Shown piece after piece: positions 7,100 through 15,319 of a stretch of DNA of 48,003 bases. The notes beneath the pieces were generated by a model. That model did not search any database, was not told the DNA's origin, and worked only from the letters and a program-made list of their open reading frames with translations. The DNA comes from a virus. Each line of letters begins with the position of its first letter. Positions within the stretch are counted from its first letter, which is position 1. Both the position numbers and the translations under genes were made by a program. The stretch lies in IMG/VR virus record IMGVR_UViG_3300031227_000081, positions 1 through 48,003 of that record. One strand, 5' to 3'.

Positions 7100-7102
7100 G
7101 TC

Positions 7103-7400
7103 GATGATTTGCTAGCCAGCCCGAGATTTGGTAGCCAGCCCAGGGTTGGACTAGATGCCCGAGGCTAGGCTAGGCTTGGCAGAGTATTTTTAGGGCGGGC
7201 TAGATTTTTGAGGCTGGGCTAGGTTGGGCTAGGCTGGGCTTAGGGGGCAGGGCAAAGTTAGGCTGGGCTAGTAGGTTGAGCCGAGGGAAAAATGGGTAGC
7301 TGGACCAAAGGGTTGGGCTAAAGGGCTGGGCTAAAAGGCTAAGCCAAAGGGCTGGACCAAAAGGCTGGGCTAAAAGAAGTGGCAAAATTAAGCTGGGCTA
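7103..7400. repeat. G-rich low-complexity block built from GGGCTGGGCTA-like words
   Basis: About 300 bp composed almost entirely of degenerate repeats of GGCTGGGCTA, AAGGGCTGG and related words, with G far in excess of C on the plus strand and a base composition quite unlike the AT-rich remainder. Frames across it give only repetitive Leu/Ala/Gln/Pro or similar strings without a start signal, so I do not regard it as coding. A G-rich non-template strand can form R-loops or quadruplex-like structures, which would fit priming or pausing, but this is inference. Confidence 0.7.
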
Positions 7401-7403
7401 GAC

Positions 7404-7450
7404 TTGAAACTAGAGTTTTGTATGATATAGTTTCCCTATGACTAGGGAAA
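7404..7450 (+). promoter_or_regulatory. Candidate promoter with overlapping dyad, rightward early operon
   Basis: TTGAAA (7404-7409), a 16-base spacer and TATAGT (7426-7431) form a sigma70-like promoter pointing at the helicase operon. A perfect inverted repeat TTTCCCTA-TGAC-TAGGGAAA (7431-7450) starts on the last base of the -10 and would cover the transcription start, so it is a good candidate operator; it could alternatively be the first hairpin of the leader. The leader to 7576 (about 130 nt) has one long-range pairing, GCCTTG (7456-7461) with CAAGGC (7513-7518). Confidence 0.45.
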
Positions 7451-7575
7451 AGCATGCCTTGTCTAAAATTCATAATAGCCAATACTTTGCGTATCCAAGA
7501 CTATAACGTAACCAAGGCTTCGCATAACCGCACGCGAGACGACAGCATTTCGAAAGGCAAAATGGAGGGCTTTTT

Positions 7576-7926
7576 TTGGTGATAGAGGGCAATATTAAGA
7601 AGGCTGTAGTACACCTAAAGATGAGGGAGCGAGAGGAAACTTCGTTTTACTCTGGGCTGGAAAGGGTGAAATACGTACAAAAGAACTTGCCGATTGAAGG
7701 CAGACGAATACACAAAATGTATTACAATACTGATGAACATAGAGCATTTGTAAACAGGGCATATAGCAAGTTACATGAAAAAGAGGATAGAAGCTGGGAG
7801 TACGTGTTTACATTCTTACTCGGGCTAAGACAGGATGACTTTGTTATGCTTAAAGGAATATTCAATGACGGAAAACAAGTAAAGGATATGATGGACTTAA
7901 TGATAATGGATATGGAGGCTCAGTGA
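7576..7926 (+). CDS. Hypothetical protein upstream of helicase (116 aa)
   Basis: The first gene of the rightward early operon. GGAGG (7564-7568) is placed 7 bases before TTG 7576, which I take as the start; GTG 7579 is the alternative. The product is highly charged and probably helical (KMREREETSFYSGLERVKYV; DRSWEYVFTFLLG) with no recognised domain. Its TGA overlaps the ATG of the helicase gene (TGATG), so the two are translationally coupled and may work together. A helicase-loading or primase-accessory role is possible but unsupported. Confidence 0.6.
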   Translation: MVIEGNIKKAVVHLKMREREETSFYSGLERVKYVQKNLPIEGRRIHKMYYNTDEHRAFVNRAYSKLHEKEDRSWEYVFTFLLGLRQDDFVMLKGIFNDGKQVKDMMDLMIMDMEAQ

Positions 7927-9098
7927 TGCAAGAGGAAAGTATACGGAATGTCTTTGGAACATTCGAGCAGGACAATACAGACTTCATGGATGAGATTCAA
8001 CTACTACCAAGGAAGATTGTCTACAAGGGCAAGGGCTACATGGTTTATAATAGGAATTTCTTCAGGGCTATAACCGTGGCTATGGGAAACACTGATAACA
8101 TTAAAGAAACTATTATAAAGAAATTCTCTACCAAGGAAGACTTCAATGAATACTGTATAAGGGCATCAGAAGTCAACAAAAGAGTAGCTGGGCTACTATC
8201 TTTCCATGACGATCCTGAGTATAAGTTTGTATACTATGCAGAGGGCGGGACTATAAAGTGCTATTGCCAAAAGAGTGATGACAGTAAGGAACTGGAATTT
8301 ATTACAGATAGTATGTCTCAAAATTACCTACTGAAAATAGTTAGACGAATAAGATACATGGGACTAAGAAGTCTCTACTATGTAGCAAGTGATAGGAAAA
8401 TTGAAAACGCTCTAAACATGGAAATTACACGTAGAAAAAGATTCATGGCAAAGAAGCCAAAAATGGTGAGTAACGATTCAAATGTATACTGCCAGTTGTT
8501 CGTTCCGCTAGACAGAGAAGGAGAATGTCCAACATGGGATGCCTTCCTAAATCAGTTCGACGATAAAGGGAAAAAGGCAGTGCGATACTGGGTATATAAT
8601 CTTTTCAATGAAAATGCACCTGATGATAAATTTATACTCTATATAAAGGGCGATGGAAATACTGGCAAGACTACATTTTGTAATGCCCTGGCAGAAATAA
8701 TGGGGCATGAATTGTATCATACTCTCTCAGGTGATAGAAACGATATGTCAAGAAGCTCTGCCGTTAAAGGTAAACTGCTTGTAAGTATACCTGATAATAA
8801 AGACAGGAATATAATGCAAGACCAGCTATTGTTTAATGTGTCCGGAAAAGATTTGTCTAGCGTGAGGTTTATGTATACCGAGGCAGAAATGATTAGGCAT
8901 TCAGCTAAAATTATTATAACCTCGAATATACTTCCTAAATTTGACTTAAGTTTTGACTATAACAGAATTAGATATCTGCTATGCGAAACTAAAACTAAGC
9001 TTAAAAAAATAGCCAGGGCAGAGGAAAGATTACAGGATGAGTTTTTATATTTCATAAATAAATGCCATAAAGAGTTTAACAAGGACAAGGAAGACTAA
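7926..9098 (+). CDS. Superfamily 3 (D5-like) replicative helicase
   Basis: A 390-residue protein with the SF3 ATPase core: Walker A GDGNTGKTT at residues 242-250, an acidic Walker B-like strand in GKLLVSIPDNKD around 282-293, and a sensor strand IIITSNILP around 330-338. It therefore belongs with the phage/plasmid D5-type primase-helicases and would unwind DNA at the phage origin as a hexamer. The N-terminal 150 residues carry no primase motif I can see, so it is short for the family and may be helicase only. ATG 7926 is chosen over GTG 7923 because GGAGG then sits 7 bases upstream. It overlaps the preceding gene. Confidence 0.85.
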   Translation: MQEESIRNVFGTFEQDNTDFMDEIQLLPRKIVYKGKGYMVYNRNFFRAITVAMGNTDNIKETIIKKFSTKEDFNEYCIRASEVNKRVAGLLSFHDDPEYKFVYYAEGGTIKCYCQKSDDSKELEFITDSMSQNYLLKIVRRIRYMGLRSLYYVASDRKIENALNMEITRRKRFMAKKPKMVSNDSNVYCQLFVPLDREGECPTWDAFLNQFDDKGKKAVRYWVYNLFNENAPDDKFILYIKGDGNTGKTTFCNALAEIMGHELYHTLSGDRNDMSRSSAVKGKLLVSIPDNKDRNIMQDQLLFNVSGKDLSSVRFMYTEAEMIRHSAKIIITSNILPKFDLSFDYNRIRYLLCETKTKLKKIARAEERLQDEFLYFINKCHKEFNKDKED

Positions 9099-9102
9099 AA
9101 CT

Positions 9103-9288
9103 ATGGAATCTGATTTTAAAACTGGGAAGGTAACGCTAAGCATGAAGTGGGCTTTAGATCCAATAGTAAGAGATATATATTATAAACTTGATGGAACTCG
9201 AAGTCCTAAAGACATTAAAGATGAAATTATTGGTAAGTTTAATACCATATTAGAAGAACTATATAAAGGAAAAGAAGAGGTAATATGA
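9103..9288 (+). CDS. Small hypothetical protein (61 aa)
   Basis: A short charged protein starting MESDFKTGKVTLSMKWALDP, with AAGGAAG upstream. It starts 5 bases after the helicase stop and its TGA overlaps the next ATG. The tail (KFNTILEELYKGKEEV) looks helical. No family recognised. Confidence 0.55.
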   Translation: MESDFKTGKVTLSMKWALDPIVRDIYYKLDGTRSPKDIKDEIIGKFNTILEELYKGKEEVI

Positions 9289-9719
9289 AATTCAATGGCG
9301 AAGTAACAGATGAATTATTAGAAGGTATTATTTCTTATTGTAAAGATAATCTTATTGCAGATGGATGGATGGGACATTTCCATATTACACCAAGTACCAG
9401 GAATGAATTAATTGCTAATAATCCTAAATTTAAAGAGATAATGGAGCTTATTCCATATATAAGTAGAGATACTATAAATTGCCTAACTAGAAATATTTCT
9501 ATTGGACTAGCCAAAAAAGGTATTGTAAAAGATGACATGGATAAAATTAAATTATCTACTGCATTACTTTCCAAACAAATGGAATTTATATATAAAATGG
9601 AAAAAGATACTGGGATATTTAAAGATGAAGCTGATAGCAGGCGAAAAAGAAAATCCTATTCCTCTGAAAAAATTGGCTTAACAGAAGTAGAAAACTTAAT
9701 GAATCTAATGGAGAGTTAA
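9285..9719 (+). CDS. Hypothetical protein; candidate small terminase subunit
   Basis: A 144-residue protein that I do not recognise by motif. It is predicted to be mainly helical, with a central helical segment (residues 35-95) followed by SKQMEFIYKMEKDTGIFKDEAD and a Lys/Arg-rich, Ser-rich tail (RRKRKSYSSEKIG). Small terminases have this general build: N-terminal DNA-binding helices, an oligomerisation helix and a basic tail. It lies about 550 bases upstream of the large terminase with only two tiny genes in between. Position and size are the only support. It overlaps the upstream stop (ATGA). Confidence 0.45.
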   Translation: MKFNGEVTDELLEGIISYCKDNLIADGWMGHFHITPSTRNELIANNPKFKEIMELIPYISRDTINCLTRNISIGLAKKGIVKDDMDKIKLSTALLSKQMEFIYKMEKDTGIFKDEADSRRKRKSYSSEKIGLTEVENLMNLMES

Positions 9720-9721
9720 AT

Positions 9722-9970
9722 ATGTATGCAGTTTTTGACAGAGAAAATAAATTTATATCATTTGTAGAGAAAATTCCCACTGTATCCAATAAGACTTATT
9801 TTTTATATAAGGTGGAGGATAAATTACAGGTAGAATTATACTCAGCTTTTCTTGAAGGCGAACATGTTATAGTATACTGTAATGGTGATAAGGTTCTGAA
9901 TAAGTTAAGAGGCAAAGGCTTGTTTAGGAGAATATGTAATGCAATAACAAAGTACAGGAGACCGTTATGA
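9722..9970 (+). CDS. Small hypothetical protein (82 aa)
   Basis: Starts MYAVFDRENKFISFVEKIP with GGAG upstream and ends in a basic stretch (KLRGKGLFRRICNAITKYRR). The N-terminal half looks like a small beta-rich domain. It is tightly packed between neighbours, with 2 bases to the upstream stop and a 4-base overlap with the next start. No function can be given. Confidence 0.55.
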   Translation: MYAVFDRENKFISFVEKIPTVSNKTYFLYKVEDKLQVELYSAFLEGEHVIVYCNGDKVLNKLRGKGLFRRICNAITKYRRPL

Positions 9971-10224
9971 CATTATTAGAAAAACTGGACCTACTTGATG
10001 CAGGAACAACGACTCTTGAAAGTGGAATCAATGCTCAACTTACAAGAGAATTATATGTTTCTGCATATTCTACAATAATGAATTATCAAAGATTTATCCC
10101 AATTATGAACTACAATATAATGACAAAAACTATGCGAACTTCTTCGGGAATGAATGTATCATTTACAAAGGATGATTTGTTTACTGAGGATGACTGGACT
10201 GTATTAAATGAAGCCTCAGCATAG
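9967..10224 (+). CDS. Small hypothetical protein (85 aa)
   Basis: A small neutral protein starting MTLLEKLDLLDAGTTTLESG, with AGGAG 6 bases before its ATG and an ATGA overlap with the upstream gene. It is rich in Thr, Met and Tyr (ELYVSAYSTIMNYQRFIPIM). It directly precedes the large terminase gene. No domain recognised. Confidence 0.55.
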   Translation: MTLLEKLDLLDAGTTTLESGINAQLTRELYVSAYSTIMNYQRFIPIMNYNIMTKTMRTSSGMNVSFTKDDLFTEDDWTVLNEASA

Positions 10225-10260
10225 AATAGAACTATAGATTAATAATAACTAGGGGTGTTT

Positions 10261-12693
10261 ATGGCTATCAATGCAACCAAATATATAAAAAATATTGAAA
10301 CTAAACTAAAGGCTGGCAAAAAACTTACCGATAGAGAAGTTTCATTATTCAAAAGATTTGCTAGTTCAGTTGAAAGTTCAACTTTTCCTAGGTATTGCAA
10401 ATCCATGACTAATTTTGAATTCCCGTGGTTTCAAGATTTAATAATGGAAGAAGCTCAAAAAATATATGAAGCTGGTTCCGGAAGATTAATGTTTCAAGTA
10501 GTCCAGCAACACGGAAAATTATTAAGTGATGATACTCTATGCAAACTAGATATTGGCTGGGTAAGAAATGGAGATTTGCGTCCTGGTGATAACATAGATT
10601 CAGGTCAAGGATTCTATAGTAAGATATTAGCTATACATCCACAAAAAAATGTACAGATGTATAAAGTTACATTTAAAGATGGAAGAAGTATTAACTGCTG
10701 TATTGATCACTTATGGGAAATAAGATGTTCAAAATTCAAGAAGAATAAAACTAAAGTTTTAACAACTAAACAAATCTTAGAGCATATTAGTATCCCCCTT
10801 AACGAATCTATGTATATTCCTCGGTATATTCCTATAGATGATAATAAGTATGAACCATTACTATTATATTCGTATTCATTAGGAGCATTAAGTGATAAGT
10901 TTATATTAGATGAATACTTAAAAGCTTCTTATCCACACAGAAAGTCTATTATACAGGGAATGATGGACTCAAACGGACATATTATATCAAAAGGTAATAA
11001 AGCTATAGAATATCACACCAGCAGTCTACATGTAGCTAGTTGTTTTCAAAAACTTATATTTTCAATAGGCGGGTCATGTAAAATAAAAAAACATAAAAGA
11101 TGTTTAATTGAAGATGAAAATGGTACATTCAGCAAAAATATTTTCCATTGTAGAGTAAGAATTGAAAATCCCGAAAAATTATTCAGCGATGAAACAAAGA
11201 AAAATCAATGTAGTAAAGTATATACACATAAAGAAAAAAATAAATATCTAAAAATTAAGAGCATAGAAAAAAGCATAATAGAAGATGCAACTTGTCTAAC
11301 TGTTGATAATGAAAGAGGACTATATGTTGCAGAAAACTACATAGTTACTCACAATACAAAATTTTTAGGAACGCTATTTCCTTCATATATACTCGGAAAA
11401 AATCCAGACTGGAAAGTTTTATACCTTACATATTCCGAAACTAGAGCCAAGGAAGTTGCAGCCGATTTACTTGAACAAGTAACTAATCCCAAATATCAAA
11501 AGATGTTTCCAAATTTCAAACTTAAAGATGAATTAAGCGAAGAGGTCAGAGTAGCCATAAAACGTCGAAATAAGCTTACTGTCTCAAATTTTACAAATGC
11601 AAATTCATCTACTGGGGAGTTTAAGGCCGCTGGAATAGAAGGTAGTTATAACGGATTTTCAGCCAATTTAATAATAGTAGACGATTACTTTAATGGAATG
11701 GCTGATGCAATGTCAGATCAGATCAATTTTATTCGATGGGGATGCTTTACTAGAAATATCTTAACTAGGCAACAAAAAGATACTATAATAATAGTCATAG
11801 GAACTCAGTGGAGAGATGATGATATAATAGGTAACATGGGTAAATATATCCAAAATCCACCTGAGGGTGCTTTAAAATGGAAGCATATTATACTAAATGC
11901 ACTAAAAGATGAACGTGATTATCCGTATGATCATAGAAAAATTGGTGAGTATTTATGGCCCGAGTATAAGATGAATTTCTACCTCGAATATAAAACACTT
12001 GATCCTATTGGCTGGGATATTACTGCCATGAACAAGCCTGATAGTTTAATGCTAAAGATGTTTAACGAAGAATCCTTTCGTATTTATGATGTAGTTCCAA
12101 ATTTAACTGGGGCTACAATTATAATAAGTTGCGATCCTAATTATTCAAAAATTGCAAAGAAGGGTGATGATTGTGCCGTCGTAGTTGTTGCTATTACTCA
12201 GCAAAGAATTTATCTTTTAGACTTTTGGAACGAGCCTAGGGTATCACACAGAGATACTATGAATCAGATAAATATATATAAAGAAAAATACCCTACATAT
12301 TTAAGTGTACTGATTGAAGACAAAGCAGGTGGTGAAGCATTGTATCAGCTATTTGAGGAAGAAGGAGAATACAAAATAGAACGATTTATTTCACAAGAAA
12401 ATAAACGAACAAGGGCGCAATTTTTACTCCCACATTGCAGACGTGGAGCAGTTTATATTCCAAGCAGTAGGATTTATCCTAGAATTAGTGTTTTTACTTC
12501 ACAGTTCTATGCGTTTACAGGAGATGGTGGCATAATAAAAGATGACTTAGTAGATGCTTTGGTACAGGTTGCATGTCATTATGGGTACATGTTAAATCCT
12601 CCTATAAATAAAAATCCAACATATAAAATAAAAAATATGTTCTCTAGGGGAGGGCAAGTAAATAGATTGATGAGAGGTAAAGTATTTGGATGA
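10261..12693 (+). CDS. terL: Terminase large subunit interrupted by an intein
   Basis: The precursor is 810 residues; removing the 279-residue intein leaves a 531-residue terminase, the usual size. The host protein is the ATP-driven packaging motor and headful nuclease. Its P-loop is split: QHGK (residues 83-86) continues as TKFLGT (366 onward) after the intein. Walker B is NLIIVDD (469-475). The C-terminal RNase H-like nuclease shows CDPN (Asp625), IEDKAGGE (Glu686/Asp687) and DDLVDAL (Asp761-Asp765), as in the TIGR01630-type phage terminases. ATG 10261 is chosen over GTG 10255 because AGGGG lies just upstream. Activity must depend on splicing, since an uncut intein would destroy the ATP site. 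Portal, protease and capsid genes follow. Confidence 0.93.
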   Translation: MAINATKYIKNIETKLKAGKKLTDREVSLFKRFASSVESSTFPRYCKSMTNFEFPWFQDLIMEEAQKIYEAGSGRLMFQVVQQHGKLLSDDTLCKLDIGWVRNGDLRPGDNIDSGQGFYSKILAIHPQKNVQMYKVTFKDGRSINCCIDHLWEIRCSKFKKNKTKVLTTKQILEHISIPLNESMYIPRYIPIDDNKYEPLLLYSYSLGALSDKFILDEYLKASYPHRKSIIQGMMDSNGHIISKGNKAIEYHTSSLHVASCFQKLIFSIGGSCKIKKHKRCLIEDENGTFSKNIFHCRVRIENPEKLFSDETKKNQCSKVYTHKEKNKYLKIKSIEKSIIEDATCLTVDNERGLYVAENYIVTHNTKFLGTLFPSYILGKNPDWKVLYLTYSETRAKEVAADLLEQVTNPKYQKMFPNFKLKDELSEEVRVAIKRRNKLTVSNFTNANSSTGEFKAAGIEGSYNGFSANLIIVDDYFNGMADAMSDQINFIRWGCFTRNILTRQQKDTIIIVIGTQWRDDDIIGNMGKYIQNPPEGALKWKHIILNALKDERDYPYDHRKIGEYLWPEYKMNFYLEYKTLDPIGWDITAMNKPDSLMLKMFNEESFRIYDVVPNLTGATIIISCDPNYSKIAKKGDDCAVVVVAITQQRIYLLDFWNEPRVSHRDTMNQINIYKEKYPTYLSVLIEDKAGGEALYQLFEEEGEYKIERFISQENKRTRAQFLLPHCRRGAVYIPSSRIYPRISVFTSQFYAFTGDGGIIKDDLVDALVQVACHYGYMLNPPINKNPTYKIKNMFSRGGQVNRLMRGKVFG
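10519..11355 (+). mobile_element. Class 3-type intein with degenerate LAGLIDADG domain
   Basis: A 279-residue in-frame insertion (residues 87-365 of the precursor) inside the terminase P-loop. It begins LLSDDTLC, matching intein block A but with Leu where the usual Cys1/Ser1 nucleophile belongs. Block B is CIDHLW, with Trp at position B:12 (intein residue 66). Block F is ATCLTV, with Cys in place of the usual Asp at F:4 (residue 259). Block G is IVTHN followed by Thr, with Thr at G:5 (residue 277). Trp-Cys-Thr at these three sites is the signature of class 3 inteins, which splice from the block F Cys. The middle holds a homing-endonuclease-like segment: YSLGALSDKF and IIQGMMDSNG, the latter resembling GLMDTDG but with Asn in the acidic position, so cutting activity is doubtful. 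Confidence 0.88.
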
Positions 12694-12716
12694 AATACCT
12701 AAGTAATAAAAAATAC

Positions 12717-12760
12717 TTGTTATTAATTTTATTTAATCTATAGTAGTATATATCTACTAT
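12717..12760 (+). promoter_or_regulatory. Candidate promoter for head genes with dyad
   Basis: TTGTTA (12717-12722), a 16-base spacer and TATAGT (12739-12744) form a sigma70-like promoter in the 101-base gap before the portal gene. ATAGTAG-(7)-CTACTAT (12740-12760) is an inverted repeat overlapping the -10 and the start point. The -10 and spacer are the same as in the candidate promoter at 7404, which supports both. Confidence 0.45.
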
Positions 12761-12794
12761 TGCATACATGAAAAGATTTGCGGAGATTTAATAT

Positions 12795-14489
12795 ATGGAT
12801 AAAATAGTTCATCTAAATGAAAGAGACCAAGTAGTTATACCTGTTGGACTGGAAAAAGAAGTTTTAAAAAAACAACTTCAATCTATGGTCAAACTTGCTC
12901 CCAAAGAATCTAAATGGAAAACAGCTTTATCGGCAAATGTCAGCGAAACATTTGAAGGTGTTGTCAGCGGAGTGGGCGACCTTTTAAATAGCGATCAAGG
13001 AACTTCTATTCCTTATATATCTTCTGTAACAGGAAATTTTCTTGTTAATCCATGTCCAGTGTCTATGTCTACATTTAACAAAATGGTACAGACTGATGAA
13101 GTAATTAGTAGATGTGTTTCCCAAAATATAAATTCTATAATACAAGGTATTGGTGAATATCATCATAGTATCCCTGAATGTGAAAAAATAGGTCGAGAAG
13201 CAATAAAAAGACTTGAAGGGGGTATCGGCTCTATTGTCGAAACAGTTGCTGGGGCTTCAATGGTTAATGGTATGTATGCAGGATTTATTGATAAAGAAAG
13301 CATGTATTATACCGATGAAGGATATGTATTTCCTACAAAAATTGATCACATGCCCGAAATAACTGTACAATTTTCTGCTGATAATAAGGGCAGAGTAGAT
13401 AATATATATCAATACGTTTATAATTTTCCGTATGCTGGAACTCAAAATGCACTTTCTACAATGGGATTTATGCCTGGCGATTATAATGGTTCAATCGGTG
13501 TAATGTCAATAGATAGACTTGCAAGTTTAGGTCCAATGGATTATCCATTCAGAACTAATTTTATACAGAATTTTGGACTTGTAGAACTTGATAAAAGATT
13601 CGTTGTACACTATGCAATGGAAGGGCATCAAAAGGGAATTAATCCATATGGAACAAGCTGGTTGCTTCCAGTATACAATACATGGATAATGAAACAGTTA
13701 AGTAAAGAACTTTATATATCAGCTCAGTCAAGATCGGCACATCCGCTTTTAGTAGGATATGCAAGTCATACTGCAAAAATACAAGTTGGTGAAAGTGCCT
13801 CAGAAGTCGTTGGAGCGGTTGAAGCTTTATACGAAGCAATGAAAGATCATTCCGAAGATTCCGCCTTGATACTTACTGGACTTAAAGGTCAGGTGATGGA
13901 AATTGAAGCTATACATAATGAAGGAAACTTTAACGTTTTTGAAAATGCTTTGGCTTATTATGATAAAGGAATAGAGACTGGATTAAAAGTTCCAGGCGGT
14001 AGTTATGAGTCTGGAAACAGTTTTGCTGGTGTAACAGCTCAAAGTTCTTTATATATGCGTAATATGTCCAAATATAGAAAAGATATAGTTAGAGAAGTAA
14101 TTTTAAATCAATACATGAGGATAGTTTTACAAACAAATTATGATTCCGAAATAAATAATTTTGGTGAATTTGATATAGATATTATAGATATAGACGACAG
14201 ATTAAAGTATGTCAAACTGTATTCCCAAATGCACCAGGATGGATTTATTAGCAACTTATGTCCTGATACCGTTCGACTTGTACAGAAACAAATGGGACTT
14301 CCTGAATCTGATGATGAAGAAATGGAACTACTACTTAAAGAAAATCTATACAAACTTTCTACAGGCTTAGGAACAGGTGGCAATAGCCATGACACATCTA
14401 AGAAAAAAGATGTTGCAGAAAGTAGCGATCATTATAAATCACAGAGTCAAGAAAATAGATATAATGAAGCAAAAGGCGAACCTAAATAA
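12795..14489 (+). CDS. Portal protein
   Basis: A 564-residue protein located directly after the large terminase and before protease, scaffold and capsid genes. The long helical core with GGSYESGNSFAGVTAQSSLYMRN (around residues 395-417), followed by KYRKDIVREVILNQYMRI, matches the stem/wing region of DUF935-type and related portals. The dodecameric portal forms the DNA channel at one capsid vertex and docks the terminase. The last 60 residues are hydrophilic (Lys/Ser/Asp-rich) and probably disordered. GGAG precedes the ATG. The assignment rests on gene order plus these helices. Confidence 0.82.
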   Translation: MDKIVHLNERDQVVIPVGLEKEVLKKQLQSMVKLAPKESKWKTALSANVSETFEGVVSGVGDLLNSDQGTSIPYISSVTGNFLVNPCPVSMSTFNKMVQTDEVISRCVSQNINSIIQGIGEYHHSIPECEKIGREAIKRLEGGIGSIVETVAGASMVNGMYAGFIDKESMYYTDEGYVFPTKIDHMPEITVQFSADNKGRVDNIYQYVYNFPYAGTQNALSTMGFMPGDYNGSIGVMSIDRLASLGPMDYPFRTNFIQNFGLVELDKRFVVHYAMEGHQKGINPYGTSWLLPVYNTWIMKQLSKELYISAQSRSAHPLLVGYASHTAKIQVGESASEVVGAVEALYEAMKDHSEDSALILTGLKGQVMEIEAIHNEGNFNVFENALAYYDKGIETGLKVPGGSYESGNSFAGVTAQSSLYMRNMSKYRKDIVREVILNQYMRIVLQTNYDSEINNFGEFDIDIIDIDDRLKYVKLYSQMHQDGFISNLCPDTVRLVQKQMGLPESDDEEMELLLKENLYKLSTGLGTGGNSHDTSKKKDVAESSDHYKSQSQENRYNEAKGEPK

Positions 14490-14510
14490 CAAAAAGGTAT
14501 GGAGAAAAAT

Positions 14511-15314
14511 ATGAATGTAGTTCTATCAAAACCTACTGGACATTCTGTAGCATCGGATAATATAAGTGATGATTTTGCAGACATACGTTTAATGGCTTTA
14601 TCGGAAGGTACTTTTACCGATATGAATGGTACTAAGGTTTGTATAACACAATCAACTCTTCAAATAATGTCAGAAAAGTATAATAAAAAAGCTAAATTGG
14701 CATGGGAATCTGAAAGAGGATTTAATAAAGACATCGGTCCACTCGAAGAGTTTGACAATAGAAATGCACCAAACTGTTTATCTCACAACGATAAAGATGT
14801 TAGAGAAATAGTTGGACATGTTATAGGTTTGATGGAGGTTCGAAGAGCTAACGATAAATCATATCTCTTTATGACAGTCAGAGTAAAAGGAAAAGAAAAT
14901 GTCTGCATGGTTTCAGGTCGTACAGCTAGATGGAGAAACGTCAGCGTGCAGTTTTCACTTAAAACATTAGAGTTTTCGGAAGTGTCATGGGTTGTTCACG
15001 GAGCTGATTTATCTGCTAGAAGCCTTATGAGTCAAATGGAAAAACCACAATTTTATGAATTAAATACAATGATTGCACTTGCAAAGTCAACTATAGTCAA
15101 ATATAATAGTATATTAGAATCAGAAAGACTCTTACTTTCAGCTTGTATCAAAGGTGTAATAACCAAGGCACAATCAAATGAAATTACTTCTAAACTATGT
15201 AAGTTTGATAATCCCCTTGATGTCGTTATGCTTGTGTTATCAACGCAATCTACACTTAGATTTAACCCAATGTTTGTTAATAAAGATCATATTCCAACCA
15301 ACCTCAGGAGGTAA
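14511..15314 (+). CDS. Probable prohead (capsid maturation) protease
   Basis: A 267-residue protein in the protease slot between portal and scaffold. SHNDKDVREIVGHVIGLMEV (His92) and WRNVSVQFS (Ser145) look like the catalytic His and Ser strands of phage prohead proteases, and LEFSEVSWVVHGADLSARS is the characteristic strand that follows. It would cleave the scaffold and the N-terminal arm of the capsid protein after assembly. The frame opens at 14499, but ATG 14511 has GGAG 6 bases upstream and is preferred. The C-terminal 100 residues are helical and may act as a scaffold-like part. A sequence motif shared by scaffold and capsid is a good candidate for its target. Confidence 0.7.
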   Translation: MNVVLSKPTGHSVASDNISDDFADIRLMALSEGTFTDMNGTKVCITQSTLQIMSEKYNKKAKLAWESERGFNKDIGPLEEFDNRNAPNCLSHNDKDVREIVGHVIGLMEVRRANDKSYLFMTVRVKGKENVCMVSGRTARWRNVSVQFSLKTLEFSEVSWVVHGADLSARSLMSQMEKPQFYELNTMIALAKSTIVKYNSILESERLLLSACIKGVITKAQSNEITSKLCKFDNPLDVVMLVLSTQSTLRFNPMFVNKDHIPTNLRR

Positions 15315-15319
15315 ATAAT

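Noticed and set aside
6980-7168. Plus-strand open frame over the 36-bp repeats
   Set aside because: The two repeat copies are read in different frames and there is no Shine-Dalgarno; the frame is open by chance.
7200-7385. Minus-strand open frame of Leu/Ala/Gln/Pro repeats across the G-rich block
   Set aside because: It only translates the low-complexity DNA, has no ribosome binding site and no non-repetitive part.
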